DNA of 64,000 bases from an uncultured Collinsella sp. (GCA_958405195.1 CATYDM010000003.1:51309-115308), one strand, 5' to 3'. Shown: positions 1 to 9,573, numbered from the stretch's first letter. Notes: generated by a model from the sequence alone, not told the origin. Translations and numbers: made by a program.

Positions 1-1980
1 GGCTGGCTTTGCGGCTGCCTTGGTCGTGGCGGCCTTCGTGGTCGTCGACTTCGTAGCCGTGGTCTTCTTGGCTGCCGTTGCCTTCTTGGCGGCCGTGGTC
101 GTCTTCTTGGCAGCGGTCTTTGCCGGAGCCTTGACGGCAGGCTTGGTCTCAACGACTTCGGCCTTTACCTCGGGAGCAGCCTCGGCTTCGGCGGCCTTCT
201 TGGCAGAGGCGGTCGTGCGCTTGCGCGTGGTCGTTGCCTTGGCAGCAGTCGTCTTTGCTGCGGCGGTCTTGGTGGCAGCAGCCTTGGCCGTCGTAACCTT
301 CTTGGCGGTCGTCTTGCGGGTCGTAGTCTTCTTAGCTGCGGGCTTTGCAGCGGGCTTGACCTCGGCCTCTGCCTCAGGAACAACCTCAGCCTTCCCCTCA
401 GGCTTGGCCTTTGCGGGCTCAGCCTCAACCGGCTTCTCCTCGACCTTGGGCTCCTCTGCGGCCACCGGCTCTGCAACAGCCTCAGGCTCGTCGACAACAG
501 CTGCCGGCCTCTCAATCTCCGGATGCATAAAGAAGTACAGATCCAGATACTTATCGGCCGAGCGTGTCCAGCTAAAGTCCTGGCTCATGGCCTGCGTGAC
601 CAGCTGGTTCCAGGCGTCACGGTTATCCCAGAACAGACGCGCCGCGCGGAATACCGCATCGCCCATCTCGTCGCCGTTAAAGTTGCTAAACGAAAAGCCC
701 GTGCCCTCGCCGGTAAACTCGTTATACGGGATCACGGTGTCCTTCAGGCCACCGGTCTCGCGCACGATGGGCAGGGTGCCGTAGCGCATGGCGATGATCT
801 GCGACAGGCCGCAGGGCTCAAACTTCGAAGGCATGAGGAACATGTCGGCGGCAGCATACATGCGCTGTGACAGCGCCGGATCGAACTCGATGCGTGCGGC
901 CATGGTGCCGGGGTACTTGTCCTGGAAGTAGCGCAGGCCGTCCTCGTAGTCGCGGTCGCCGGTGCCCAGCACCGCCACTTGCACGCCACCGGCCAAGATG
1001 CGGTCGAGAGCGTACATGACCAGGTCCAAGCCTTTCTGGCGCGTCAGACGCGTGACCATGACCATAAGCGGACGGTCGTCGCGAACCTCGAGCCCCAGCT
1101 CTTCCTGTAGCTTGGCCTTGCACACGGCCTTGCCAGAACGGTCCTCCACGGTGTAGTTGGCGGCAATGCGCTTGTCGGTCGCCGGGTCAAAGCCCGCGAC
1201 GTCGATGCCATTCAAAATGCCCTGCAGTGCGTACGAACGTTCGCGCAGAACGCCGTCCAGGCCCTCGCCAAATTCGGGCGTCTGGATCTCGTTGGCATAG
1301 GTGGGGCTCACCGTAGTGATGGCGTCGGCATAGCGCAGGGCGCCCAGCATGTAGTTGATGCTGCAGGCGTCGCAACGCAGCTGCGAGGCGGCCGCGGGAA
1401 TATGCGCCACACCCAGGATGTCCTCCATCACGGTGTCGCTAAACTGGCCCTGGAACGCCACATTGTGGATCGAGAACACGGTCTTGACGCGGTCGTACAG
1501 CGGCAGGCCCTGGTAGAACTCGCGCAAGAACACGGGCGCCAGTGCCGTCTGCCAGTCGTTGCAGTGCAGGATGTCGCACTCAAAGCCGGCGGGCAGGTGC
1601 TGCAGGCTCTCGGTGATGGCCTTGGAGAAGAACGCAAAGCGCTCGCCGTCGTCAAAGAAACCGTACGGATAGTCGCGCGCAAAGTAGCGCTCGTTGTCGA
1701 TGAACATATACGTGACGCCGTCGTGCTCGAGCTTCTCGAGTCCGCAGTACTCGTTGCGCCAGCCTAGGCTCACGTAAAAGTCGGAGAAGTGCTCCATCTG
1801 CGCCTTGTACTCGTCCTTGATGGTGGCGTACTTGGGCACCATCACGATAACCTCGGCGCCGGCGCGTACAAGCGCCGCAGGCAGCGAGCCCGCCACGTCG
1901 CCCAGGCCACCGGTCTTTACAAACGGTGCGCACTCGGCCGAGGCAAACACGATCTGCATCTTTTTGCTGGAATCAGCCAT
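1..1980 (-). CDS. glgA: Glycogen synthase GlgA, 3' end cut by window edge
   Basis: Transfers glucose from ADP-glucose to growing glycogen (GT5). The frame is open from the ATG at 1980 to base 1 (660 codons) with no stop. The N-terminus carries the ADP-glucose-binding KTGGLGDVAGSLP motif, and the C-terminal Rossmann half has KFEPCGLSQ and ETGGLKDT. After about residue 480 the family's normal end is followed by an acidic Pro/Glu/Val-rich linker and then a long Lys/Ala/Thr repeat tail (AKKTTTRKTT, AKKATAAKKT) resembling histone H1 C-termini; it is still continuing at the window edge. A GGGAGA ribosome site lies 5 nt upstream. It is the last gene seen of the glgB-P-C-D-A run. The catalytic assignment is secure; the function of the tail is unknown. 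Confidence 0.95.
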   Translation of the reverse strand, partial: MADSSKKMQIVFASAECAPFVKTGGLGDVAGSLPAALVRAGAEVIVMVPKYATIKDEYKAQMEHFSDFYVSLGWRNEYCGLEKLEHDGVTYMFIDNERYFARDYPYGFFDDGERFAFFSKAITESLQHLPAGFECDILHCNDWQTALAPVFLREFYQGLPLYDRVKTVFSIHNVAFQGQFSDTVMEDILGVAHIPAAASQLRCDACSINYMLGALRYADAITTVSPTYANEIQTPEFGEGLDGVLRERSYALQGILNGIDVAGFDPATDKRIAANYTVEDRSGKAVCKAKLQEELGLEVRDDRPLMVMVTRLTRQKGLDLVMYALDRILAGGVQVAVLGTGDRDYEDGLRYFQDKYPGTMAARIEFDPALSQRMYAAADMFLMPSKFEPCGLSQIIAMRYGTLPIVRETGGLKDTVIPYNEFTGEGTGFSFSNFNGDEMGDAVFRAARLFWDNRDAWNQLVTQAMSQDFSWTRSADKYLDLYFFMHPEIERPAAVVDEPEAVAEPVAAEEPKVEEKPVEAEPAKAKPEGKAEVVPEAEAEVKPAAKPAAKKTTTRKTTAKKVTTAKAAATKTAAAKTTAAKATTTRKRTTASAKKAAEAEAAPEVKAEVVETKPAVKAPAKTAAKKTTTAAKKATAAKKTTATKSTTTKAATTKAAAKPA

Positions 1981-2003
1981 ATTGTCTCCCATGTTGTTAT
2001 TCG

Positions 2004-2039
2004 AGAATAGCCGCCAGGCGCGAACCGGGCGGCTATTCT
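2004..2039 (-). promoter_or_regulatory. Hairpin between glgD and glgA
   Basis: A perfect 12-bp stem (2004-2015 with 2028-2039, arms AGAATAGCCGCC/GGCGGCTATTCT) with a 12-nt loop sits in the 90-nt gap between the glgD stop and the glgA ribosome site. No run of T follows it on the minus strand, so it looks like an RNA-stability or attenuation element rather than a full terminator. Confidence 0.5.
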
Positions 2040-2070
2040 ACATGTTACGAGCGATGTTGCGGTGCCAACG

Positions 2071-3198
2071 TTAACGTACGATGGTGGTATCGGAAGTTAA
2101 CGGAGCCTTGCCCAGCACCAGGATGTTCTCGGGCGTGCCGCGAAGCTCGGTGTTGGTGGGAACCACGTTGTTCTTGTCCAGGATGGCATTCTCAACACGG
2201 GCGCCGCTCTTGATGATGCAGCTCTGGTTGATGATCGAGTTGGTCACCGAAGCGCCCTCCTCGACCACTACGCCGCGCGACAGGATCGAGTTACGCACGG
2301 TGCCCTTGATGATGCAGCCGGCCGAGATAATCGAGTTGCAGGCGTGGCTACCGGTCGCATAGCGCGAAGGCGGCACGTCGTGAGCCTTGGTCAGGATCGG
2401 GCGCTCGGGATCGAAGAGCTGGTCGGCGACGATCTGGTCGAGCAGGTCCATGCTGCGGCGATACAGCGACTTCTCGCTAAACACGCCCACGACCTCGCCC
2501 TTGTACTCGTAGCTGCACACGTCGATGTTGCCAAAGTCGCCCTGGAGTGCCTCGAGCAGGTCCAGATAGTCGGCGGCCTGGTAGTGGTCAATAATCTCGA
2601 GCAGCGTCTCGCGGTTGACGATGCAGCAGTCCATAGATGCGTTGTCGCCGTACACGACGCCGGCGCTCACGCCCGTCAGGCGGCCGTTCTCGTTAATCTC
2701 GAGCTTGGTCTCGTCATCGACATTGCGCGTGGCCTTGCAGTACACCACGGTCATCTGGGCACCGGAGTTCTCGTGCGCGTCGATGATGGTGTTGAGGTCC
2801 ATGTTAAAGATGATGTTGGTGCCCATCATCACAACATAGGGCTTGTCCGAGCGTTGGAACAGCGTCTTGTTGGAGATGATGTCGCACAGCAGGAAGCGCA
2901 TGCCACCCTTGGTGGTGCCATATGCGTTGCCGGGCACCATGAACAGGCCGCCCTTCTTGCGGTCCAGGCCCCAGTCCTTGCCCGAGCCCACGTGGTCGAT
3001 CAGCGAGCGGTAGTTGCCCGGCATGACGACGCCGACGGTCTTGATACCGGCATTCATCATGTTGGACAGCGGAAAGTCGATCAGGCGGTAGCGGCCCAAA
3101 AACGGAACGGACGCGATGGGGCGGTCCTTGAGCAGCACGCTGCCGTAGGTCGAAGAGTAGTTAGCGGTGATATAACCGATGGCCTTGCGATTGATCAT
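2071..3198 (-). CDS. glgD: Glucose-1-phosphate adenylyltransferase subunit GlgD
   Basis: GlgD-type, probably regulatory, partner of GlgC in ADP-glucose pyrophosphorylase. I start it at the ATG at 3198 (MINRKAIGYITANYSS), 4 nt after the glgC stop with an AGGGGGA site, rather than at an upstream start lying inside glgC; this gives 375 residues, normal for GlgD. The nucleotidyltransferase N-domain is followed by a left-handed beta-helix C-domain with hexapeptide-like repeats (SIISAGCIIKGTVRNSILSRGVVVEEGA). As in other GlgD proteins the N-terminal GGxGxRL nucleotide loop of GlgC is not conserved, which fits a non-catalytic role. Spacing to glgC implies translational coupling. Confidence 0.93.
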   Translation of the reverse strand: MINRKAIGYITANYSSTYGSVLLKDRPIASVPFLGRYRLIDFPLSNMMNAGIKTVGVVMPGNYRSLIDHVGSGKDWGLDRKKGGLFMVPGNAYGTTKGGMRFLLCDIISNKTLFQRSDKPYVVMMGTNIIFNMDLNTIIDAHENSGAQMTVVYCKATRNVDDETKLEINENGRLTGVSAGVVYGDNASMDCCIVNRETLLEIIDHYQAADYLDLLEALQGDFGNIDVCSYEYKGEVVGVFSEKSLYRRSMDLLDQIVADQLFDPERPILTKAHDVPPSRYATGSHACNSIISAGCIIKGTVRNSILSRGVVVEEGASVTNSIINQSCIIKSGARVENAILDKNNVVPTNTELRGTPENILVLGKAPLTSDTTIVR

Positions 3199-3202
3199 CG
3201 GA

Positions 3203-4351
3203 TCATTCCCCCTTCCCGATAACGACGTCATTTCCAACGACGGCCGTATCCTTGGTGGTATCGACAGAGCCGAGCTTCACGCCCTCTTCGACCGTGGAGT
3301 TCTCGCCCAAAATAGCGCGGCAGATGTGCGCGCCGCTCTTAACGTGCGCACCCGGCAGCAGTACGGAGTCCTCGACCACGGCGCGCTCCTCGATGATGAC
3401 ATCGGTCGAAAGGATCGAGTGGCGAGCGGTGCCGTAGATCTTGCAGCCGTTGGAGACCAGGCAGTCGTCCAGGCGGCCGTCCGGGCCAATGTAGTGCGGC
3501 GGACGCGTGGTGATGTTGGACATGATGGGGAAGTGCCTGTCGAACAGATCGAACTCGGGGTTGTTGCCCAGCAGGTCCATCGAGGTCTCGTGGAAGCTGG
3601 CGATGGTGCCGACGTCCTTCCAAAAGCCGTGGAACTCGTAGCTGTACAGGCGCTTTCCCTCGCCGAGCAGCTTGGGGATGATGTCCTTGCCAAAGTCGTG
3701 GCTCGAACGCTGGTCCAGAGCGTCCTCCTCGAGCGCCTCGATCAGTACGTCGGCCGAGAAGATGTAGATGCCCATGGAAGCGAGGTTCGAATCGGGTTTA
3801 TCGGGCTTCTCGGTAAACTTGGTGATGCGGCCGTCCTCGGGGTCGGTGGTCAGGATGCCAAAGCGGCTGGCCTCCTCCCACGGCACGGGCATAACGCTCA
3901 CCGTGAGGTCGGCGTTGTTCTCAATGTGCGTCTTGAGCATCTTGCGGTAATCCATACGATACAGATGGTCGCCAGACAGAATCAGGACGTACTTGGGGTC
4001 GTTGGCCTTGATGTAGTCGAGGTTCTGTGTGATGGCGTCGGCCGTGCCCGCATACCAGGCGCCACCGGTCTGCGTCTCGTACGGCGGCAGGATCGACACG
4101 CCGCCGTCGCGGCTGTCCAGATCCCACGCCTCGCCGGAGCCCACATAGGCATGCAGCAGATAGGGGCGATACTGCGTCAGAACGCCCACCGTGTCGATGC
4201 CCGAGTTAGAGCAGTTGGAGAGCGAAAAGTCGATAATGCGGAACTTGCCACCAAAGCTAACCGCCGGCTTAGCGATCTTTTGGGTGAGTGCCCCCAATCG
4301 GCTGCCCTGTCCTCCTGCGAGGAGCATCGCGATGCATTCTTTCTTACTCAT
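3203..4351 (-). CDS. glgC: Glucose-1-phosphate adenylyltransferase GlgC
   Basis: Makes ADP-glucose from ATP and glucose-1-phosphate, the committed step of bacterial glycogen synthesis. 382 residues, the usual length. The nucleotide-binding loop LLAGGQGSRLGALT is at residues 10-23, followed by KPAVSFGGKFRIIDF and the substrate segment SGDHLYRMDY. A C-terminal beta-helix domain follows. Start ATG at 4351 with an AGAAGGAGA site. It lies 108 nt after glgP and 4 nt before glgD, consistent with one transcript and a GlgC/GlgD hetero-oligomer. Confidence 0.96.
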   Translation of the reverse strand: MSKKECIAMLLAGGQGSRLGALTQKIAKPAVSFGGKFRIIDFSLSNCSNSGIDTVGVLTQYRPYLLHAYVGSGEAWDLDSRDGGVSILPPYETQTGGAWYAGTADAITQNLDYIKANDPKYVLILSGDHLYRMDYRKMLKTHIENNADLTVSVMPVPWEEASRFGILTTDPEDGRITKFTEKPDKPDSNLASMGIYIFSADVLIEALEEDALDQRSSHDFGKDIIPKLLGEGKRLYSYEFHGFWKDVGTIASFHETSMDLLGNNPEFDLFDRHFPIMSNITTRPPHYIGPDGRLDDCLVSNGCKIYGTARHSILSTDVIIEERAVVEDSVLLPGAHVKSGAHICRAILGENSTVEEGVKLGSVDTTKDTAVVGNDVVIGKGE

Positions 4352-4459
4352 CGATTTCTCCTTCTGTCATCGATGTTCCTAAACCCATTAGCGACGGGCG
4401 CGGCGCAACGTCGCGCCCGTCGAGTAATGCCGTGCTGGCATAGGGGCGCTCGCGCGCCT

Positions 4460-6886
4460 TTACGCGTGCCAGATCTCGTCGCGGTACTCGCGAATGGTGC
4501 GGTCGCTCGAGAACCAACCGCTCGAGGCGGTGTTGAGCAGGGCCTTGCGGCTCCAGGTCTCCTGGTCGCTGTAGCTGCCGGTGAGCTTATCCCAGGCGTC
4601 GACGTAGCTGCGGAAGTCGGCCATGACCAGGTCGGGGTCGTTGTTGTTCATGAGCTCGTTGTAGATGCTCTCGAAGTTGCCCGAAAGACCCGCGAAGGTG
4701 TCGTCCTTGAGCTCGTCCATCACTCGGCCCAGACGCTCGCGGTCGCCGTTGAGGGTATCCCACGCAAAGTAGCTGTTGGATGCCCAGAGCTGCTCGACCT
4801 CGGGAGCGGTTAGGCCAAAGATGGCCTCGTTCTCGCGGCCGGCCAGGTCGGCAATCTCGATGTTGGCGCCGTCGAGGGTGCCCAGCGTAATGGCGCCGTT
4901 CATCATGAGCTTCATGTTGGACGTGCCCGAGGCCTCCTTACCGGCCGTGGAGATCTGCTCCGAGATCTCGGCGGCAGGGTAGATGAGCTGGGCGTTGCTC
5001 ACGCGGAAGTTGGGGATAAAGCAGACCTTCATGACCTCGTTCACACGGGCGTCGTTGTTGATGACATCGGCCACGGAGTTAATGAGGCGGATGGTCTCCT
5101 TGGCGAAGGTGTAGCTCGAGGCGGCCTTGCCGCTAAAGATGAAAGTCGTCGGCGTCACGTGGAAGTTGGGATCCGCGATGCGACGGTTGTAGATGTCCAT
5201 CACCTTCATGATGTTCATGAGCTGACGCTTGTAGGCGTGGAAGCGCTTTACCTGAACATCGAAGACGGTGTTGGGGTCAATGACCAGACCGGTCTCGGCC
5301 TTTACGTAGGCGGCCAGACGCTCCTTGTTGGCGCGCTTGGAGGCACCTACGGCCTTCAGGAACTCGGTGTCGTTCTGGAACTCTTTAAGCTTTTCCAGCT
5401 CAAAGGCGTCCTTGAGCCAGCCGTCGCCAATGGCCTCGGTCACGAGCTTGGCATAGGTGGGGTTGGCCTCGGCAAAGAAGCGACGGTGCGAGATGCCGTT
5501 GGTCTTGTTGTTGAACTTCTCGGGCGTTAAGGCATAGAAGTCCTTGAGTACGATGTTCTTGATGATGTCGGAGTGGATCTTGGCCACGCCGTTGACGCTG
5601 TGGCTGCAGATCACGGACAGGTTGGCCATGCGAATCTCGCCGTCCCACAGGATGGCGGTCTGGCGCAGACGCTCCTGCCAGCCCTCCTGCGTGGTGTCGA
5701 ACGACTCGTGCCAACGACGGCTGATCTCGTCGATGATCTGGTACACGCGGGGGAGGAGCTTGGAGAACGTGCCGATGGGCCACTTCTCCAGAGCCTCGGC
5801 CAGGATGGTGTGGTTGGTGTAGCTCACGACCTGCGTCACGATGTTCCAAGCGTCGTCCCACTCGAGCTTCTTCTCGTCGATGAGGATGCGCATGAGCTCG
5901 GGGCCGCACATGGCAGGGTGGGTATCGTTGGTATGGATGGCCACAAACTGCGGCAGCAGCTCCCAGTTAGCGCCGTGCTCCTTCTCAAAGGTGTCGAGCA
6001 GGCTGTAGATGCCGGCCGAAACAAACAGGTACTCCTGCTTCAGGCGCAGCAGACGGCCGTGCTCGCCGGCGTCGTTGGGGTAGAGGATGGCGCTGATGGC
6101 CTCGGCCTCGGCGCGCTCGGCATCGGCCAGGGCGTAGTCGCCGCGGTTGAAGGCCTCCAGGTCAAAGTGCTCCTCGACCGGCTCGGCGGCCCATACGCGC
6201 AGCTTGTTGACGGTCTCGCCGGCATAGCCCACGACGGGGATGTCATAGGGGACGGCCAAGATGTCCTGCGTGTCCACCGTGCGGTAGAACGTGCGGGCGT
6301 TCTCCTCAAAGCCCTCGACGTGGCCACCGAACTTGATGGTCACGGCCTTGTCCTGACGACGGACCTCCCAGGGATAGCCGTGGGTGAGCCACTCGTCGGT
6401 GGCCTCTACCTGGCTGCCGTTGACGATCTCCTGCTTAAAGAGGCCGTAGCGGTAGCGCATACCGTTGCCGTATCCGGCAATGCCCTCGGCTGCCATGGAA
6501 TCCAAGAAGCACGCGGCCAGACGGCCCAGGCCACCGTTGCCCAGAGCCGGATCGGGCTCGTGGTTCTCGATGACGGACAGATCAAAGCCCATGTCGTCGA
6601 GCGCCTCGGCGACCATGTCGCGCACGCCAAAGTTGAGCAGATAGTTGTCGAGTAGGCGGCCGATCAAAAACTCGATCGAGAAGTAGTACACGCGCTTTTT
6701 GCCCTCGGACGCCGCACGGGCGTCGCTCTTGGTGGCAACGGTGCGCGCCTTCTCGGCCACGAGCTTGGCCAGGGCGTTAAAACGGTCGAGGTCGCTGGCG
6801 GCCTCGACGCTCTTGCCGCTGATGCTCATGACGGCATCGCGATAGAGCTCGGTAAACTCCTGCTTGTTGTCGAAGATCTTATTCAT
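4460..6886 (-). CDS. glgP: Glycogen/alpha-glucan phosphorylase
   Basis: Releases glucose-1-phosphate from glycogen or maltodextrin ends with a PLP cofactor (GT35). 808 residues, full length. Visible signatures are EFLIGRLLDNYLLNFG near residue 80, NGGLGRLAACFLDSMA near 125, and the PLP-lysine region EASGTSNMKLMMNGA near 650. ATG at 6886 with an AAAGGA site. Having a degradative enzyme inside the synthesis operon implies that turnover and synthesis are expressed together. Confidence 0.96.
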   Translation of the reverse strand: MNKIFDNKQEFTELYRDAVMSISGKSVEAASDLDRFNALAKLVAEKARTVATKSDARAASEGKKRVYYFSIEFLIGRLLDNYLLNFGVRDMVAEALDDMGFDLSVIENHEPDPALGNGGLGRLAACFLDSMAAEGIAGYGNGMRYRYGLFKQEIVNGSQVEATDEWLTHGYPWEVRRQDKAVTIKFGGHVEGFEENARTFYRTVDTQDILAVPYDIPVVGYAGETVNKLRVWAAEPVEEHFDLEAFNRGDYALADAERAEAEAISAILYPNDAGEHGRLLRLKQEYLFVSAGIYSLLDTFEKEHGANWELLPQFVAIHTNDTHPAMCGPELMRILIDEKKLEWDDAWNIVTQVVSYTNHTILAEALEKWPIGTFSKLLPRVYQIIDEISRRWHESFDTTQEGWQERLRQTAILWDGEIRMANLSVICSHSVNGVAKIHSDIIKNIVLKDFYALTPEKFNNKTNGISHRRFFAEANPTYAKLVTEAIGDGWLKDAFELEKLKEFQNDTEFLKAVGASKRANKERLAAYVKAETGLVIDPNTVFDVQVKRFHAYKRQLMNIMKVMDIYNRRIADPNFHVTPTTFIFSGKAASSYTFAKETIRLINSVADVINNDARVNEVMKVCFIPNFRVSNAQLIYPAAEISEQISTAGKEASGTSNMKLMMNGAITLGTLDGANIEIADLAGRENEAIFGLTAPEVEQLWASNSYFAWDTLNGDRERLGRVMDELKDDTFAGLSGNFESIYNELMNNNDPDLVMADFRSYVDAWDKLTGSYSDQETWSRKALLNTASSGWFSSDRTIREYRDEIWHA

Positions 6887-6980
6887 ACGTTCCTTTCCCC
6901 CGGGGATGTTTCTCCCGGAACGGTTATGACATGTATCCTACGCCCCGCCGGGGCGGGTAAGTGCAGTGGTAACGCCTTTG

Positions 6981-9242
6981 TTACGCTTTCTTGGCATGTG
7001 CCTTAACAGCAGCTGCCTTGGCCTTGGTAGTGGCCTTTTTAGTGGCTGCCTTCTTGGCCGTGCTGGACTTGGCCGAAGCCTTGGCAGCGGACTTGGCAGC
7101 CTTCGCCTTGACCGGAGCCTTCTTAGCAGCCGCGGTCTTGGGCTTCACCGAAGACGCACGCTTGCGCGTCGCCTTCTTGGGCTCCTCGACCACGGGCGGC
7201 TTATAGCTGCTGGGACCGCGGCGCTTAAGCACCACGCCTGCCAGGCCGGGAACCTTCATCTCGATGGAGTCCATTTGCCCGTTCCAGGGATAGGGTTCGC
7301 TCGAGCAGGTGTAGGGCTCCTCACCGGCGTATCCGCTGCCACCGAACTCGGGACGGTCGGAATCAAAGATGACCTCCCAGTCACCCTCGCGCGGCACGCC
7401 CACGCGGAAGCTCTCGTAGCTCGCCGGGTCAAAGTTGATCATGATCACCAGGTCGTCATCGACGTCCTCGCCCTGACGCACAAAGCTCACGATGGACTGC
7501 TTGGAGTTGTCCGCATCGATCCAGGTAAAGCCGTCGTCGGTGTAGCCGCGCTCGTACAGGGCGGGCTCGGCGGTGTACAGGTGGTTGAGCGCCTTGATAA
7601 ACGCCTGATGATGACGGTGGGTCTCGTACTCCTCGGTCAGGAACCATTGGATGGACTCGTAGTAGCGCCACTCAATAAACTGGCCGATCTCGTTGCCCAT
7701 AAAGTTGAGCTTAGCGCCGGGGTGCGTCATCTGGTAGAAAGCCAGCGTGCGCAGACCGGCAAACTGGCGCCACCAGTCGCCCGGCATGCGGCCGATGAGC
7801 GAGCACTTGCCGTGCACGACTTCGTCGTGGCTCAGCGGGCAAATAAAGTTCTCGGTAAAGGCGTACATAATGGAGAACGTGAGTAGCCCGTGGTTGCCGG
7901 GGCGCCACGGAAAATCGGTCTGCATGTAGTGCAGGGTGTCGTTCATCCAGCCCATGTCCCACTTGTAGTGGAAGCCCAGGCCGCCGTCCTGCGGCGGGTA
8001 GGTCACAAGCGGCCATGCGGTGGACTCCTCGGCCATCATCATCACGTCAGGGAAGTGTGCCTCCACGGCGCAGTTGACCTGGCGGATAAACGCGCTGGCG
8101 TCCAGGTCCTCCTCGGTACCGTACTTGTTGAACTTCTTTTGGCCGGGATCGTCGATGCCAAAGTTGAGGTACAGCATGCTGGACACGCCATCCATGCGAA
8201 TGCCGTCAACGTGGAAGTTCTCGAGCCAATACAGCACGTTGGAAACCAGGAAAGAGCGGACCTCGCCGCGGGCGAAGTCAAACTTGTGCGTGCCCCAGTT
8301 GGGGTGAATTTCGTGCTCAAATAGCATGTGGCCGTTAAAGGTGGCAAGGCCGTGGGAGTCGGCGCAAAAACCGCCGGGCACCCAGTCCATGATCACGCCG
8401 ATGCCCGCCTCGTGGCACGCATCGATGAAGTGCATGAGCTGCTGCGGGTTGCCGTAACGCGACGTGGCGGCAAAGTAGCCGGTCGTCTGGTAGCCCCAGG
8501 AGCCATCGAAGGGATGCTCCATAAGCGGCATGACCTCGATATGCGTGTAACCCATGTCGCGCACGTAGTCCACGAGCTCCACCGACAGGTCGTCGTAGGT
8601 GTAGAACTCGCCGCGCTGCGCGGGGAAGGGATCCATGGGGCCGGGGTAGTTGCCGTACTCGTCTGGTTCGCCCTGCGGCGCGTCGCCGTGGCGCTTCCAC
8701 GAGCCAATATGTACCTCGTAGATGTTAAGGGGCTGCGACATGTGGTTGTGGTCGGCGCGTCGCTTGAGCCATGCGGCGTCGTTCCACTTGTAGCCATCGA
8801 GGGTCCACAGCACGCTCGCGGTACCCGGAGGGCACTCGGCCTTAAAGGCATACGGATCGGCCTTGTAGAGCTTCTCGCCCTCGTTGGTTTCGATAAGGTA
8901 CTTATAGAGCTGGCCCTGCTCGGCGCAAGGAATAAAACCCTCCCAAATAGCGCTCGTATGCACGGGCACTAGCGGGTTGGCTTCCTCATCCCAGTCGTTA
9001 AATTCACCAATGACGTGGACGCTCTTTACGTCGGGCGCCCAAACGCAAAAGCGCCAGCCGCGCGTTCGCTGCTGCGTGTCGGGATGCGCGCCCATCTTTT
9101 CCCAGCTGCGCTCCCACGTACCGATGCCAAACAGATAGACATCGTCCTTGGTGAGCTCCGGTGCGTGCGGGGCGGCTTTACGGGTAGCAGGCTTTTTGGT
9201 TGCTGGCTTTAGCTTTGTATCGCTCACGTTTGATCCCATCAT
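6981..9242 (-). CDS. glgB: 1,4-alpha-glucan branching enzyme with Lys/Ala-rich tail
   Basis: GH13 enzyme that introduces alpha-1,6 branches in glycogen. A short Lys-rich N-terminus is followed by a CBM48-like domain (WRFCVWAPDVKSVHVIGEFNDWD) and the catalytic barrel: nucleophile Asp in DGIRMDGVSSM, acid/base Glu in MMAEEST, third Asp in LSHDEVVHGK. After the C-terminal beta domain comes a tail of about 70 residues built from AKK, KAKAA and ATKKAT units, similar to the GlgA tail. The start is uncertain: tandem ATGs at 9242/9239 have a poor ribosome site, and a GTG at 9227 preceded by GGGA is a real alternative. First gene of the operon, divergent from the HAD gene. Confidence 0.92.
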   Translation of the reverse strand: MMGSNVSDTKLKPATKKPATRKAAPHAPELTKDDVYLFGIGTWERSWEKMGAHPDTQQRTRGWRFCVWAPDVKSVHVIGEFNDWDEEANPLVPVHTSAIWEGFIPCAEQGQLYKYLIETNEGEKLYKADPYAFKAECPPGTASVLWTLDGYKWNDAAWLKRRADHNHMSQPLNIYEVHIGSWKRHGDAPQGEPDEYGNYPGPMDPFPAQRGEFYTYDDLSVELVDYVRDMGYTHIEVMPLMEHPFDGSWGYQTTGYFAATSRYGNPQQLMHFIDACHEAGIGVIMDWVPGGFCADSHGLATFNGHMLFEHEIHPNWGTHKFDFARGEVRSFLVSNVLYWLENFHVDGIRMDGVSSMLYLNFGIDDPGQKKFNKYGTEEDLDASAFIRQVNCAVEAHFPDVMMMAEESTAWPLVTYPPQDGGLGFHYKWDMGWMNDTLHYMQTDFPWRPGNHGLLTFSIMYAFTENFICPLSHDEVVHGKCSLIGRMPGDWWRQFAGLRTLAFYQMTHPGAKLNFMGNEIGQFIEWRYYESIQWFLTEEYETHRHHQAFIKALNHLYTAEPALYERGYTDDGFTWIDADNSKQSIVSFVRQGEDVDDDLVIMINFDPASYESFRVGVPREGDWEVIFDSDRPEFGGSGYAGEEPYTCSSEPYPWNGQMDSIEMKVPGLAGVVLKRRGPSSYKPPVVEEPKKATRKRASSVKPKTAAAKKAPVKAKAAKSAAKASAKSSTAKKAATKKATTKAKAAAVKAHAKKA

Positions 9243-9327
9243 GACGCGGCAGCGTATTGCCTTGGTGACTAGATGCGAAAGGTCCAAGGCTGCACGAATC
9301 GAAGGGACGGCGAAGTTTCAGTGATTC

Positions 9328-9353
9328 GTTCCACCTCGCGTGCTCGGTGGAAC
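9328..9353. promoter_or_regulatory. Inverted repeat in the glgB upstream region
   Basis: Perfect 8-bp arms GTTCCACC and GGTGGAAC, separated by 10 nt, lie about 90 bp upstream of glgB. It could be a repressor site or a leader-RNA hairpin for the glycogen operon. There is no further support in the window. Confidence 0.35.
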
Positions 9354-9463
9354 TTTCGGCAGAAACTACGATAACACCTGTGCGTTAGTTTTATGGACGA
9401 AAGCGGATTTGCGGGGGCGTTTAATCGGTAAGCGACATGTTTATACCACTGGCAGAATCGCTG

Positions 9464-9551
9464 TGGTAAAACTCTTGACAGTTTTACCAATTAGGGTTTC
9501 AAAATTGTTAGCCTGACGTTTGGTAAAACTTTTTTAGCAGGTTGTTTACCA
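9464..9551 (+). promoter_or_regulatory. Palindromic operator overlapping a promoter for the HAD gene
   Basis: A perfect inverted repeat with 10-bp arms (TGGTAAAACT at 9464-9473, AGTTTTACCA at 9480-9489) encloses CTTGAC, so a consensus -35 TTGACA (9475-9480) lies across the palindrome. A weak -10-like CAAAAT follows at 9500-9505. The half-site recurs at 9521-9529 (TGGTAAAAC) and, inverted, at 9543-9551 (TGTTTACCA). The arrangement looks like two operators for one repressor controlling the downstream gene and possibly divergent glgB. Confidence 0.65.
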
Positions 9552-9573
9552 TTTGACATCGAAAGGTACGTTT

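Noticed and set aside
3179..4813. Long plus-strand open frame opposite glgC
   Set aside because: It is antisense to a clear glgC, with low-complexity Val/Ala/Asp composition typical of shadow frames in GC-rich DNA.
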